From assembly GCA_030765045.1 (NCBI GenBank), contig CM060967.1:144872251-144936250 (forward strand): DNA of 64,000 nt. The letters are read 5' to 3'. The notes beneath the pieces were generated by a model, which had not been told where the DNA came from, searched no databases, and was given only the letters and a program-made list of their open reading frames with translations. Both the position numbers and the translations under genes were made by a program. Of the stretch, positions 12,144-25,535 are shown piece by piece (position 1 is the stretch's first letter; every line of letters starts with the position of its first letter). The DNA comes from Tenodera sinensis. Taxonomy: Eukaryota > Arthropoda > Insecta > Mantodea > Mantidae.

Positions 12144-12390
12144 TTTTAGCAGTTACAGAAATGTCATTCAGAACGGAGATATGTTTACATCTATTCCTAA
12201 AAATTAAAGATGCAAATGTTATTTGTTCCTATATATTTAAACGCATTGTAATTTAGTCTTAACTAGTTAGAGCAATTTTTGACAAAAGAAAAATAACTCA
12301 ACATTTTCCATGTAAAATGGAGTTTGGGATAGTGAAACAAATTTCAAGTTTGGTATGTAACCAAGTTTTGTTTATTACGTTTTGCTAACG

Positions 12391-12512
<122 letters not shown>

Positions 12513-12724
12513 CGCGCCCGAACCTGTTTACATCGAAAGTAGACAATCTGAATAAAAAAATCGTTTGTATTCCTTTCTTACCGAAGTAATAATTAACATA
12601 GTATATGAACATATTTTACAATATAGGTTTTGTTATTAAATAAATAGCTATTGCAGAGGTTCCTTAGCGCCACGTTCGTATGGAAATACTTTGCGATCCA
12701 TTGAATCAATGGAATTGCTGTACT

Positions 12725-13375
12725 ATATCACCATCATCATTATTAAGGTGTACATATTATGGTTTGTTCCGCCTTCATATTACTTGATCTCTCCACCTAT
12801 TTCTCGGCCCCTCCACGTCCCATATACCTCTTAGTTTGCGCTTTAGGCGTACGTGGATCCTCCATTCTCTCTACATGCTCTCTCCAATTTATTCTACATT
12901 TTTTAATCTCATCCAGTAAACTAAATATTCCCAGTTCTTTTCTTACGTGTTCATTTCGTTTTCTATCTCCCAAAGTGTATCCCGCTGCATATCTGAAAAA
13001 TCTCATCTCAGCCGACGTCACTCTTTGAGACTGAACTTTTGTAACCGTCCAACTCTCAGTCCCGTACATAAATGCTGGGACCACTATAACATTACAAAAT
13101 TTTGGTTTAGTCTGCTTACTAGCGTTCTTTTAATTGTGCCGCATAGACACTGAAATTTCTGTAAATTCTTATAAACATCTTCATCTTTCATATAGGAGAC
13201 ACTACAGCCAAGGTGTTCAAACATTGCAATTTGTTCTAGTATTTTATTATGTGTGGTTATTTTTGTCCTTAAGTGTTCTTTGCCTTGGAATGCCATGACC
13301 TTAGTTTTCTCAGTTGATATTTTGAGGTCATAGCTTCTTACGATATTTTTAGATAAAATATAGCTAAAACATCTG
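12725..13375 (-). pseudogene. Non-LTR retrotransposon reverse transcriptase C-terminus, 5'-truncated and frameshifted
   Basis: The minus strand encodes, from about 13375, a segment ending ...SYDLKISTEKTKVMAFQGKE (13280-13340), then a frame to 13084 (HLGCSVSYMKDEDV), a one-base frame change at 13084, and then YGTESWTV...TSAEMRFFRYAAGYT...RNEHVRKELG...WREHVERM. This order (KTKVMAF, YLGC, YG-E-W, SAEM-F-R, R-NE-I) is typical of the thumb and C-terminal region of insect endonuclease/reverse-transcriptase ORF2 proteins. The catalytic palm is missing. After the stop, the minus strand ends in an ATGATGG-type simple tail at 12729-12748, as in several non-LTR clades. Confidence 0.85.
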
Positions 13376-15919
13376 CGCTTATAGCCTTAACACCTGTACA
13401 TATGAAGTTATGCTCAAATAGAGAAGAATACAAAAACAGTTCACATCGAAATTCTGCTAAATGTTTTCCATTTCCTCCTAGATATTTTGCTAGGATGCTG
13501 TTTGTTTGTCTTCTTGCAGTGACCGATGAGAAAGAAATGCTGGCTTCTGTCTTTTTTTAGAGAGACTCGCTTGGTTGTGTAGTTGTTTTTATTCTTTCTC
13601 AATTGTTGGGAGGGAGCTGAAATCTTGCATACTACATTAATCAACCGTGAGCATTACTTTCTTCTCTCTATATTACTACTATACGAAAAGAAAATATTTT
13701 ATGTATGTATTTAACCAATTCTAATTAGCTTTTCACCATTGAAAACGCTGCTATTTCAGACTCTAATAGACTATAACATTTCCAAAGGTCTTCAAAATAA
13801 GCAGTTGGGGGGAGTTCTTCAATTTCAATATGGTTTTATTGGATGTGAATATCTGGCAATAGTTGTAGAGATTTATGGCGAAAATAGGATGTTGTGATCA
13901 GTTCCATCCCTAAAGGGTAAAAAAAGTTAAAAATCTGGCTATATGAGGGGAAGAAGTTGTATATTGTGCACATATTACCAAATATATATTTCATTGTCAT
14001 GCACTTTGGTATAAAGTGAAATTTTACAACACCCGTTAAACTTTGGTTTTGGAATCTGACAAATTACAGGCTTACTTTAAAACAATCATACAGTAATCTT
14101 ATTTTAATTTGCTATTTCTAATTCCCAGCTCACAAATCTGCTCTCCTTTGCCTATGTGTACAAAAAGATATATAATACAGGATGTAATGAAAATTATGGG
14201 CTGAGTTAACACCTTCAAAACTACCCCTGTCATAAATTCAAAACTTAAGTTGAAGTACTTATACTTTAAACATTCTGTTCTAAATACTGTACGATTATAC
14301 TACAGAATCTGGCAAGGTTACTTTTCAACTGACAGCCTTTATTTTTAAATTTATATAAGAAGTATTTCTTAGATATCACAAGTGGATTGCCATCATCCCT
14401 CACTTTGCCTGGCCTTAGCACAAAACAATAGTAAGCCTATTCCTACTGTGACGTAGGCAACACTCCCTTGATGGCTCGTAAAAACTATAAGATCAGTAAT
14501 TACTGCAGGCTATTGGTGGAGAAGACTCTTCCTCTTTAATGGCATGATTGATATTGAGTATTTGGAAATGTTTAATAATTATCTTAACAGTAATTTTCAA
14601 CTCCAAAGCTAATATAACACGCCGTTCTAAATTTAGCCTTCAGAACCTGACTAAAAGCTACTTCTACTCGTAATTTTAGTCCCATGGATACAAATTAGTT
14701 CAGACTGGACAAAATTTCAGACACTTAGTCTTTAGCAAGTAGATGTCAGTGGGACACTTTCCATTTCTAAAGAGCCATTCTTAATCTTTATTGTCAGCTC
14801 CTTATTTACAGAATGTATTGCATAAGTTTGCTAATCTTTAATATATTTTCTATTGTTTCACATAGAAATTAAGGCGGTATATCCTCATAAATAGCTGCAG
14901 AATGAATACGAGATATGGCCAACGTCAAAATATGCATAAATCAGAAAGTAATATTCTATTTTGCAATTTCTCCAGATGGCAATTGAGACTAAATCATTTG
15001 CAATGGTATGCACTTCTTTAAGCTCAAAGTGTAACTCGTGTTAAATCCTCTCGAACAATCCACTCCTCCAGTTTGCTCTTTCATCACTCCAAGCCCCGCA
15101 TACACAACTTTACAAAGATTTCAATCGAACCCACGCATACTTGGCATTACGGATCCATTACTTCATCGTCTCACTTCACTTCACTTTTACACCAGTTTGA
15201 CCTGGGAAACTGCACATACAAGTTTCAGTGTGCCAGTTGAAGCTATGGCTTACCCGCAAAATGCACTTCATACCGGAATAGGAATCCTCTTGTTGCCACG
15301 CTGCTGTAACTTCTACAGCTTCTCTGCCCTAGGCCCATATTTTAGGATGAACAAAGGATTACGATTCCTAAAGACAAGTGAACTAAACAATAATTTGTGT
15401 TCTCAAAACAGCATTTAACAAATAATATACGCATGGATAAAAATAACTATTTCCCATTTGAGTTGTCGACACACGTTAAACTTTATGTGGAAGTTCCTCA
15501 GTGCAGTACTGCAGAACCGTAGTCCTTGATCGGTATTTAGTATTCACTATGTATTAGCGTTGGAAGAGGATTTGTGGACACATTTTATTTCGACTAAAAT
15601 CGGTGCAGAATTAAAGTTAGCATCTCACAACTTCTTGATCTGTAGCTGACAGTCAGAGTTGCAACTTTAAGTTTAAATATTACAAGATTTCAAACAAACA
15701 ATAAACGTTTTGTTTGAAATTGCTAAAAAATTACATTTTTTTCGAACACCTACCCTAACAACAAGTTAAAATATGTAAAGATAATTTACTTTTTCTACTG
15801 CCCCCAAAATGTAGACTTTTGGACGTCCCGTGGCACATAAGCCACAGATTTGACACTAACATTTTGTTATTTTCACATGACTTTCTATAACTACTATAAA
15901 AATTGAACTAACCTCGCAG
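13376..15919. other. Unassigned AT-rich DNA
   Basis: No supported gene or repeat in about 2.5 kb. The largest frame (15038-15418 +, 126 codons) has no recognisable motif, and I cannot tell it from chance. Confidence 0.4.
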
Positions 15920-16245
15920 CACAACAGCTCTTCCGGGCAAGGCATACCGTTCGCCACTGCATCCCCCATCTCTACCCAACAAGGGCGTCATGAGAAGGGT
16001 GCAGAACTGGAGGGTGGGTCGTGGTCAGCGCCCTGACCCCTCCCAGTTAGTATATACAGTCTTCGCAACCAGGGACTGCTACTTTTCACTCAAGTAGCTG
16101 TCTCAATTAGCCCTAAGGAACCAAGCAAGGCTGACTGGACCCCGGACCGGATTTCCCAGCCGGGCAAGATCCCCACGTCGTTACCGGGAATCGAAACCGG
16201 GTCCCCGCTTAGTAAGATACCACCGCACCTATACCCACTATATCT
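15920..16245 (-). mobile_element. tRNA-headed SINE, family S1
   Basis: The minus-strand head lies around 16190-16240 with B-box-like GGTTTCGATTCCC, followed by a body with 'gggaaatccggtccggggtc', 'ctacttgagtgaaaagtagc' and 'cgacccaccctcc'. It is collinear with 19645, 25150 and 54930. The A box is degraded. Confidence 0.75.
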
Positions 16246-16464
16246 ATTTATATTGCTACTATGAACTAGCTATTACCCATGTCACGTCGAAATAATCCCC
16301 TGCAGAGATAGATCCATTACACATTTCAGTATAGGTAGAAGGAGAACACCATATTTGGTCAGGTGTCACTTAAAATTCCATACCTTTTACATGACATTTT
16401 GAGAAACAACTGAATAGCAACAGCTATTTTAAAACTAACAAAATTATTGAAGCATCCAAAAGAA

Positions 16465-16775
16465 TAATAACAGATATCTCGGAAATGGCTGACATCACAA
16501 AAAACATATTTGAAATAAAGTGTATTTTTTTTTTTAAGATACCCTTTTTCCAAGCAAGTTTCTGTCTATATCTTATGGCTTACCCTTATACGAAAATTGT
16601 GAAATTGTTTTGCAATGAAGAGAACTTCATAGGCTACACCCAAATAAAGCAAATTTAAAGTATGGAAATTTTCTTATAAATCTTCGTGTCGAATGTATGG
16701 AAAAGCAGAGCTTAAAATACAAAAGTTGGTACTTATGAGGCATTTGGTTTTTCAGCTGTTTTCAAATACAAACGG
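16465..16775 (-). mobile_element. Family A, internal fragment, minus strand
   Basis: 'gatatctcggaaatggct', 'gtctatatcttatggcttacc' and 'aaatcttcgtgtcgaatgtatgg' occur in the same order as in the minus strand of the complete copies. Both ends are missing. Confidence 0.65.
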
Positions 16776-17151
16776 ATATTTCTCTCAAAGGCATTTTTGT
16801 TGGATTCAGGGAGATTCAAAACATATTTCCAGTTCAGTCATGGTATCGAATCTGTAAATGGAAAGAAATCTCTTACAGGTTAACGTAATTTCTCTGCTTC
16901 TTTTGTTTCTATTTTGTTTTAGGGCTCCGCTTTTCTCCCTTTTTATATCCCGCGTTTAACATCTAACTTCACTTGACGACCTTCACTATGGAATAATTGT
17001 TCATTGGCATCGATATTCACTTTATTTCTCTTATTCTTTGTCCACGTCATATCCCTTATCATAACCAACATAAGTTCCCAAGTACCTACTTAAAATTACT
17101 GCTTAATGAGATTAAATATGTGTAATGTACGAATGTTAGACGATTATTTTA

Positions 17152-17355
17152 GGCCCGCTTGCATAAACCATTTAAAAATGATCTTTAGCCAGCTAAACTA
17201 AGAACTTTCGTTGTATAAACATTGATATAAGCTCATGACATCTTGATCCAAGATCTAATCCTACTAGTAAATTCTCTCCAGTTAGCCTGATTGAACTTAA
17301 ATCAGCAGAACTACAGAAGCTACATAACAGCTTTTTAAAATAAGGAAGAAATAAG
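17152..17355 (+). mobile_element. PIF/Harbinger-like element G2, left end only
   Basis: Starts GGCCCGCTTGCATAAA and follows the copy at 36775 (read in reverse) through 'aaaatgatctt', 'aagttcatgacatcttga' and 'cttaaatcagcagaac'. The left flank is TTA. It is truncated after about 200 bp. Confidence 0.65.
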
Positions 17356-17399
17356 CAAAACAAATGCATTGAATATTCAGTTTGTAATGATACAAGATA

Positions 17400-17675
17400 T
17401 CCATAATGCGCTTTTCGGTTAAGGTGAGTAACCTGGATAGAATTTTTACTGGGGTTTTCTCTCATCCTGAAAAGATAAATGCTGGGAAACTTCAAGCCAG
17501 AAGTGGGGGAACTGGTGCTCACTGAGCGCAGTCCGCTCACCGCCTTTCACTGATAACTGTACACTTTGCGTTTTAAAAAAAAAAGGAAGGTAGCTCAAGG
17601 CATTCTGCGAGTTGCCTAGACCTGCTATAAGCTCTATAGACCCCGGGTTCATTTGAGCATCATTTCACTTCATTT
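17400..17675 (+). mobile_element. SINE-like unit, family S6
   Basis: The right part (17600-17675: 'gcattctgcgagttgcctag', 'ctctatagaccccgggttcat', 'ttgagcatcatttcacttc') matches 23380-23440 and the fragment at 5345. The left part (17440-17550) contains 'ttactggggttttctctcatcctg'. An A tract lies at 17574-17584. The head is unclear. Confidence 0.5.
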
Positions 17676-19644
17676 CTTTTGTCGTTTGATATAATTTATG
17701 CAATTAAAGGTTGTTGAACTATACATGACCGTTTTCTCACTCTTGTAAAAACTATTCTTACAAATGATTTCACGCTAACCGAGGTAGACACTGTAAAAAT
17801 GGTTTTATTACATATTTCCTTGTAGGTAGAATGCAAAAAGGGAATTCAGTACGTAGTGATCGTCTAATTTTCTAAGAGCTAGTCACTGTATTCTGGCTTT
17901 AAAGTTTGATTCTATGTGCATTATCAAAGAGGGGGAAAGTTTATAAATAATGCCAAAACTAGGAAGCTACATTTGCTCCAACGGATTAGATCTACGGCTA
18001 GATGAAAATATGGTGTATCAGTAACTACTATCACGTGACAGTCTGTTTTGTGGTCCTTCACTCCCACATAACTGGAAGAGAGGCATCGGAATTAGCTGTA
18101 CTCCAGTCAGTTGTAGACGACATACAAATTGCACTATTGTATCGTATGTCGCCAAATAATGGCAAACAAGAAGCTAAAAATAAAATCGCAGAAAAAGTTC
18201 ATTTGTTAAATTAGTGATATTGGAAAAGTCTCGAATGTCAAACGTTTTGAATGAAAAAAGGGTGGAAAGGCCTACGCTACACGTATTCTCATCGTACCGG
18301 GATGAAAGTGACAGTTGCAAATGACTAAAATGCTTCAAAATACGAAAACAAAAGGAAAACAGAAAACTGATAGAAATACAACAGGGAAAATATTTAAAAG
18401 ACGAGGAAAAATTGATGTCAATAGTGGATGGAACCAACGGTCTATTTTTCATTCCCAGGAGTTCTTCAGTAGGGGTGCCAAACTGAGTACAACAGCCCTG
18501 TCACTAACAATGATCAGCGTAGCGATTTCCAGTATCTTCAAATAACTCTTATACATATTTTCGAGATGCCAAACAGCGAAACACTTCTGCTACCGGATCC
18601 CGTGAATACGAAAAGGAATATACATGGGAACCATCAACTACTCAAATCTAACGACTTGTTTTGTTGAAATTATGATTTGAAACTAAGCGAATTCAGACAA
18701 AGAAATTGAAAAAGGCGAGCAGTCAACTAAAACTATTCCGACACTTCGGTCCAAAATATAGAATCAGTAGCGTATTGTAAGAATATTTCCATCCGATTTC
18801 GTGGGGTTGGTACTCTCTAACAATTTCGTCAATATCGGCCAGAAATTCTGTTACAAAATTAAATCTTTACTACTACTCAAAGCTCTTCTTTTGCCACGTG
18901 TTTTGCTTTTCCGCTTTCGTTCACGCATAAATACAGCCATTACGAAATAAATTCTTGACTGACATAAATGAGGTATGTCATCTCTCTGACTCCACAACAA
19001 TGAAGATGCAGCCACATCTACATTGTAGTCCTTTCGCTTTATTCACACGAAAAGTGATATTAAAAACTACCAATACCCACAGGGCTATTATTTATATCTT
19101 TTAGTCACTCCAAAGCAAACTATTAGCAATAATAACATAAGATGTCTAACTTAACCAATAAATTGTCGAGAGGAGCGACACAATTTATTTGGGAGGGTCA
19201 GACGGACTATTTTATAAACAAAATATGAATTTAACTACCATATCGCAATGATTTGTCCAGAAAACTTTAAATTCCATGTAAAATAACCTAAAATAAGTTA
19301 ATTTCAATTAGTGTGGTTCGACGTATTTCGACCTTCTCTTGTAACAACAGAAATCAATCTATAATCTGAAACAAATCTCACCTTATTTTTAACGTTAACA
19401 AATAATCTTTCTTCTAGAAAAATAATTTAATTATTAAAACAACAATTGTTAAAGACACAGTTATAAAATGTAAATGGAGTATTATTTTAATTTTTAATAA
19501 ATTGTAATGTGTAGTAAGCTCTTTTTCAGCGATTTATGGGATCGGTTTGCGACTTAAAATTACACATTAAGAATTTGTACAAAAGAAAGGAATGAGCAGA
19601 TGATAATTCGTATTTGATAATATTACGCTTCTCTCTATGAAATG
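17676..19644. other. Unassigned AT-rich DNA
   Basis: No supported feature in about 2 kb. Frames at 18002-18545 are short and unrecognised. Confidence 0.4.
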
Positions 19645-19960
19645 ATCGCCTCCGTAGCACAGTGGTAGCATGCCTACCTCTGACGCTGAGGACCCATGTT
19701 CAATACCCCATACCGGCGTGGGGATTTTTCCCCCTCGGCGAGGTCTGGCACGGGGTGCACTCAGCCTCGCTAGGGGCCCACTGAGGAGCTACTTATTGAA
19801 AAGTAGCGGCCCTTGGTCGAGAACACCGCATAATCGGCCGGGACGGACCAGGGAGCTGACCACGTCCCACCTACATTACTGCACTCCACTTACGACGGTA
19901 GAGGTGGGGGATGCAGCGGTCGGGTGGTAGAACTTGACCCGGATGGGCTGTTGTGCCATG
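19645..19960 (+). mobile_element. tRNA-headed SINE, family S1, plus strand
   Basis: The head starts CGCCTCCGTAGCACAGTGGT (A box TAGCACAGTGGTAG at 19655-19668) with a slightly degraded B box TGTTCAATACCCC at 19697-19709. The body shows 'ggggatttttccccctcggc', 'ggggtgcactcagcctcgct', 'ggagctac...gtagc' and ends near 'gcggtcgggtgg'. The 86-codon frame here is not a gene. Confidence 0.85.
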
Positions 19961-20094
19961 GAGTTGCTTACGCAAGAACTGCCGAAATGGTAGATAGTAC
20001 TGATTTATTCACTCCTAACGACTTCCCGTTTGAAAAAAGTATAACTATTGAGAAATTGAAATCAATGACCGGAATATTTCGAAAACAAGAAGAA

Positions 20095-20260
20095 AATATG
20101 ACATATATTGTGTGGTTTGGGGAGAACTGTATTACAAAAGTCATTCAGCATGAAGAGGGATTCTGTGGATATTCTCAAAAAATTCAAGATACACATTTCA
20201 TTCGCCATTAAAATATCTTAAAAATATGGTATTTTAATTAAAATTATTAGGAAAATCACA
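20095..20260 (-). mobile_element. Family A, internal fragment, minus strand
   Basis: 'attacaaaagtcattcagca', 'aattcaagatacacatttca' and 'aaatatggtattttaattaa' match the minus strand of the family. It stands head to head with the plus-strand copy that begins at 20525. Confidence 0.6.
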
Positions 20261-20524
20261 TTTAGGAGAAATATTTCATCTATAGCATTGTACGCGATGG
20301 GGAAGCTTTTCTTTCGTGTTGAAAATGTCCATATCACATTTTTGAAAGGTGCTCAAAATATACAGAATGGAAAGTAGTGTTTCGGCCAGAGTAACATGAC
20401 TAATAGATTTAAAAGATGCAGAATATTACAGTCGCCGTCAGGAACGAAGACGTTTGCGCAGTGGACAAATGTTCAATGACGTCACAGTGTGGGGTTATCA
20501 GCTAGTACTGTAGTGTATTTGAAT

Positions 20525-21300
20525 TTTCTGGGAATGTTCTCAGAAGACCTTTATTCTGGACGTTTTTGCATAAATGGTAAACAGTAAGAGACAGACAAAA
20601 GGTTGCTAAACAAAAATGTGGGTCTCATTAAAACGCACTATTTATGTCAAATATTTAATTTTTCTTTTGAGTGAACCATTTCCAAGATATTCTTTAGTAT
20701 TTGTTGAATTTGCCAATACTTATACCTTTCACAAATAGGAATATGTTATTTGTCTTTGTTCCTTGGCATTGCAAAGGGAATGGAGTTTCAAAGGTGTGCA
20801 TAGCAACCAGCTCTATAATCATTTGACCATCGCTTAAAACCTACTGTAATCCTACATTCCCCTTACACCTACAAGAAAATTAGCAATAAGATAATTTCTG
20901 AAATTGCATATGTCCACTAAAATGTAGTAGGTACAGAAATAAGCATATGCAAGAATACTGAGAATAGCTCTGTATATATTTGCAAACAGAGTTTCTCCAA
21001 ATTGACCTAGGTATATTAAAAGTCTGTATCCCAATAGGCTACGCGACGATCACTTGGTGTATCTTCTAACGCTATGCACTTCGATTTTGTCGCCAAATAT
21101 TGATATACTTCTTAAACGTAAACAGTGCTAAATAAGTCTCTAAGGAGCAGATGTTTATGACTTAAGATTTGAAATAGCTTTCGAAAGTAAAGGAACGTAA
21201 CGTACATTAACCAAACCGCCACTGGAACACAATTATTGATTTTTAATAATGGCTCAGTCCGCGTAAAGTGAAGGGAGGTAAATCCAACCTTCTCTGTTTC
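20525..21300 (+). mobile_element. Family A variant with alternative 3' end, copy F1
   Basis: From 20525 to about 20985 it follows family A (tttattctggac, gtaaacagtaagagacagac, gtgaaccatttccaagatat, cacctacaagaaaattagca). After that it does not end in AGTAGAGAAAGT but continues with 'cagagtttctccaaattgac', 'gattttgtcgccaaatattgat' and 'cgtacattaaccaaaccgccac', all also present in copy F2 at 46705-47385. This is therefore a second, longer element type sharing the A core. Confidence 0.7.
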
Positions 21301-21369
21301 GCAGAAATCTTGGAGAAACCTTGGAACGAGTTCTTTGGTGGAATACAATATTTGCTCTGCTTACTGTGG

Positions 21370-21585
21370 GTCATTTCGTTGTTTAACGACGCTGTCAACT
21401 GTCAGGATCATATCAGCGTCACCGGTGTGTCGGAATTTCGTCCTACAGGAGTTATTTTACTTGCCAGTAAATCTACTGACATGGAGCTGTCGTTTTTAAG
21501 CACATTTAATAACCATCGGTCTGCGCCGGATTCGAACCTGCGACCTTGGGATCAGTAGGCCAGTGTTTAACAAACTGAGAAGTAG
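21370..21585 (-). mobile_element. tRNA-headed SINE, family S2
   Basis: Same body as 5700-5935 ('gtaaatctactgacatggag', 'ctgtcgtttttaagcac'), with the B box GGTTCGAATCC on the minus strand at about 21529-21539. The A-box side decays at 21570-21585. Confidence 0.85.
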
Positions 21586-22279
21586 TAGAGAAAGTGAAGA
21601 TACGTTTGACATTGGCTGTACTGAGTTTTTATTATTTACACAATCCACAACAATGAAATTCATGAAATGTTGAGTCCCAACCTATGCATTGCGGAAATAA
21701 CTCGGAAAAAATAAAATAGGACACTGAAAATGAAGTGAGTATAAAAAAGCCCAATTTCTATTACGCTGACATGTTGGGCTTTGAAGGAGCAATTTCACAG
21801 AGAACTTCTTTCACATAAAACAAAACGGCAATGATCAGTCCCTCTCTTTCCCTGGGAAATACGGTCTCCCTCCATCCATTTCATAAATTGCATTCGAAAA
21901 TATGCTCCAGCTTTTCCATAGGGATATCCCAGCTACAATCAACAAAATGTGCTATACTGAACTACAAGCTTGTTTCTCTTACATACAATGAAATAAAACA
22001 AAGCATGTTCTCGGCTTTAGATTGAAGACTACTGCTATATAAGGTTATTTGAAAACAGCATATGACAAAAGAAGTTATAGAATATAATGTGAACAGTCGC
22101 ACTACTTTCCCTAAGCATTACATATTTATATACTCATATATACAGGTAGATTCAAGTACGGCAAATAGAAAAATCCTGTAGCAAATTCATCTACAGTACA
22201 AAGTGAAGGAGATAATTAAACATATTGCTTGCATTATCTGCAAAGTTTGACAGCCCAGTAGGAACCAATATTTTGTTTA
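21586..22279. other. Unassigned AT-rich DNA
   Basis: No supported feature. Confidence 0.4.
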
Positions 22280-22720
22280 CTAATTGTCTTCCTCTGTTAG
22301 GCGCAAGCGCTCACACCTACGACGAGTGAAAGTCCGAAGTAGGCCAGGGTTCGAAAACTGGTTTCACCACGTATCTCTGTGCTTGGTATCAGTGGCTCCG
22401 GTCCAGGTTGTAAACGACGTTACGTTTATAGCTACTATACTGTATTCGTTTTTACTTGCTGTTTGTTGACACTAGAGGTGGTAGGGAAGGGAAGGTTCAC
22501 ACACCGCTACAGTAACCTGTTTGTAAGGCGACGTGACTATACCATCTCTAGCCAATGTGGCGTTACGTCACTACATAAAGCTCCCTGCACACCTGGAGCG
22601 AACCCCCGTCATTAGGTGCTGCAGGTGAAGAGATGGGGGAGGTTTACATTCCGAGCACTCACCACGGGACCTGAGCAGAGGGCGTTTAATGTCAACATTC
22701 CTGATCTTCCACTCTAACAC
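22280..22720 (+). mobile_element. Probable tRNA-headed SINE
   Basis: GC-richer block with a B-box-like GGGTTCGAAAACTGG at 22348-22362 about 45 bp after GCGCAAGCGCTCAC. The body ends with 'gtgctgcaggtgaagagatg'. I found no second copy in the window, so family membership is uncertain. Confidence 0.4.
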
Positions 22721-23289
22721 ACACTCCAGAGTTGTGCGAGTTGGAGTGTACGTTCACGATTTATTCCAATAGACACTCCAAAATTCAATTATTTAATATT
22801 TTAGTGGTTAAATGTCTCATTTTAGGAAAAAATGAAAAATACATAAATAATCACCCTTTGAAGCTCTATCTCACTGCGCTAAATGCACAAGTAAACGATA
22901 AAGGAAAGAAGACATTTTGGCATTCGACCAATTCTATTTTTTTTAATTGTGGAATTGTGCGCCTTAGAACAAAATGGTATAGGAACTAAACTATGTTTAA
23001 ACTTAAGGTGAAAAAGTTGCCTAATAGGTTGCTTAGCACCTTGTATACTACAGTATCCATACACTTCCATCCACTTTCAGATTTCAAGCAAGTGGTTACT
23101 TTGATAATGAACCTTTACTTTTTTATCTAAAAGTTCTTTTTTATTTTGTTTTATTCAGGACACCTAGTCCATTTATCTCCTGTGAAATCTCGGCACCCAA
23201 CTTAAGGGCGCAATGCAATACTTCTCCAATACTTGCTATTGATAAGTTTAGTATCGAAAATAAAAGTGGACAATTATATTCAATAAAAC

Positions 23290-23445
23290 TTCTACGCCTG
23301 CCTCTGTGGTGTGTAGGTAGCGCCTCTATCTCACATTAAAAAGGTCCTAAGGTATTTCTCGGAATATTTTCCTTACCCCGAGAAAACAAAATATCTCAGG
23401 CAACTTTAAGCTCTGTGGACTTTGGGGGTCATTTGAGTATCATTT
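23290..23445 (+). mobile_element. SINE, family S6
   Basis: Head-like 'gcctgcctctgtggtgtgta' and 'ggtagcgcctctatc', then 'ttccttaccccgagaaaac' and the tail 'aactttaagctctgtggact' plus 'catttgagtatcattt', matching 17600-17675. Confidence 0.5.
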
Positions 23446-23559
23446 AACCCATTCATCGTGTGATAGACCTATAATAAGGTTAAATTACGTTAAAACAAAA
23501 CTAAAGGGAGGGAAAAAAAAAGGAAAAGTTCATAGTGTGATATTGAGTCGCTCAACAAT

Positions 23560-24120
23560 ATACGGACCAGAAGGGGCCAGGTGACCTTGTATACGTGACC
23601 ATAACAATCGCGGTAAATCACAAAGGAAAGGCCCGAAACCACAGCGCAACTATTGACTGTGTGTATGTAATCGAACAGCGATAACACGAGCAAGGTCTAG
23701 AAGCCTCTCGCTAATTCTGCTGAGTCGTTGCACATGTTTGCATGGAAAGAACTCGGAGGAGGTTACGTAACACTGGCTGCAATATAAATATGACAGACAG
23801 TGAGCAGTTCAGTTCACTTCAGGTGAGTGAGTGATAGGGTAGTAGTTGTTTGAGTTGAGTTGAGCTATTTAGTTGAGAGTTGAGTCGGCCAGCCTGTCAG
23901 CGAGTATGTAAATGTCGTCGAGTAATTGTATCGTAACAATCAAGAAATAAAAGACAGTGAAACTGGAGAAAGACATTGAAAGGCTGAGAAGGGTTATCAG
24001 AATAATAACTGTGAATGGTAATAGCAGAGAAGACCATAAACTGAGAATTGTGCATTTGTAGCAAACTTTAGAGAAAAATAGTGTTAGAGGAGTAAGAATT
24101 TCGAATTGTTTTTGTTTCAA
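23560..24120 (+). repeat. Divergent LTR-like promoter unit L7
   Basis: It has TATAAATA at 23783-23790 followed about 30 bp later by TCAGTTCAC (insect Inr-like TCAGT), a GAGTT-rich leader at 23845-23890, and 'attgtatcgt' also seen in L1 and the 57381 unit. The overall layout resembles the LTR-like units, but sequence identity is low. A real promoter with a 5' leader is the other reading. Confidence 0.4.
23783..23790 (+). promoter_or_regulatory. TATA box with downstream TCAGT initiator
   Basis: TATAAATA at the stated position and TCAGT at about 23808-23812 have spacing suitable for a core promoter. The repeat GTTGAGTTGAG follows. Confidence 0.45.
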
Positions 24121-25149
24121 TATGTTCTATTTAGAGGATACATTCTAGTCAGGAAAGAAAAATATGAACTTTAATATCGAGGTTTGAACGTTCCTTATTC
24201 AACTGCCAGTTCATTTCTTCAGTATTTGTTCTTATATTCTCTAAATTATGAACGCTGAACGACGAGGTATATGCAAACAACGCGCATATTAGTAAAATAT
24301 TTTACTACCTTTTGCTTTTGCTTCAGGCCAGGAGCCCTAACATTAAGTATACAAACAAACAAAGTAAAAAACAGAGCACCTCTGACTGGGTAGCCGCCTT
24401 TATAAGGTTACCACTCCAATTATCAATCCTACGTACCATTCCTTTTTCAGGTTTTGTTTCTCTGTTTCTGCTGCAGTCGTGAAATTTGACATGCAAGCAC
24501 TGAAAGGCTTCCTGAATCTCCTGGAGTGTAATTAGTCGCTGTATTCAAATATGTCAGGAAAGGCTGCAAAATTTACATACAGCATGCTCTTCATCCTCCT
24601 AGATTTTCACTTAAGCCGGCAGCCTAACGAACCCAGTGAAAGAGGGTGGATTTGGCAACGAAAACATAGATTATAAACACAAACACAGTGTGTTAGCATG
24701 CATCTTCTTAGTTATGATATTGTTGCTTAATGACGCATTACCTTTGTGCTCAAGTATCATGGCTGATTTCGTATAATTTCAGTACATTGGTTGAATATTC
24801 ACTACCCATGCTCGAAGTAAAAACAGAAAGCAATAAATGCAAACATAAAAGTACTTACACAACTAATATAGTAAGACGTCTAATATAACCTTCGAGCGGA
24901 CGCCAGAAAATGTATCTGGTAGAGTCAGGCAGTTAAATTATTTTTTCTAAACTATTTCATAAATAAAATATGAATTTAAATATATTGTGAAGGTTTGACC
25001 AGAACTGTTATATTCTATAAAATATCATAAAACGTAATTATTTACTGCAGTTCGACAAATGAGGACGAACTCTAGGAATTGCATAGGTTTTGATTTTCTC
25101 TTGTTTCAATATACTTGAAAAAACTAAAATCTTCAGCGGAACAGTCCAT
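24121..25149. other. Unassigned AT-rich DNA
   Basis: No supported feature in about 1 kb. Confidence 0.4.
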
Positions 25150-25450
25150 GAAGGGCTAAGACTCGCCGCCCGGCCGTTGCGTCGCCCACTTCTGCCCACT
25201 ACAGGCGTCATGGTTGGGGTGTAGTACCGGAGGGTGGGACGTGGTCAGCGCTCCAGACTTCCCAGACAGTTATGCGCCCTTCACGATCTGGGGTCTCTAC
25301 TTCTTCATCAACTAGCTCCTCAGTTGGCCCCTCCGGGACCTAACGAGGCTGAGTGCACCCCGAGCCAGAGCTCCCAGCAGGGGAAAAATCCTCACGCCTC
25401 TATCAGCTAAAGGCAGGCGCGGTACCACTACGCTACTGAGACGGTCGTTT
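25150..25450 (-). mobile_element. tRNA-headed SINE, family S1
   Basis: The minus-strand head (ACGACCGTCTCAGTAGCGTAGTGG) has an A-box-like TAGCGTAGTGGTA; the B-box region is deleted or replaced by 'gcctttagctgatagaggc'. The body 'ggggtgcactcagcctcg' on the minus strand is family-typical. Confidence 0.8.
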
Positions 25451-25535
25451 TAACAGACTAACAATCGAAAATCTTCAATAAACCTCATTTTATTGTTAAC
25501 ATTAACAAATAACATTTATACACGAAAGTTCAATT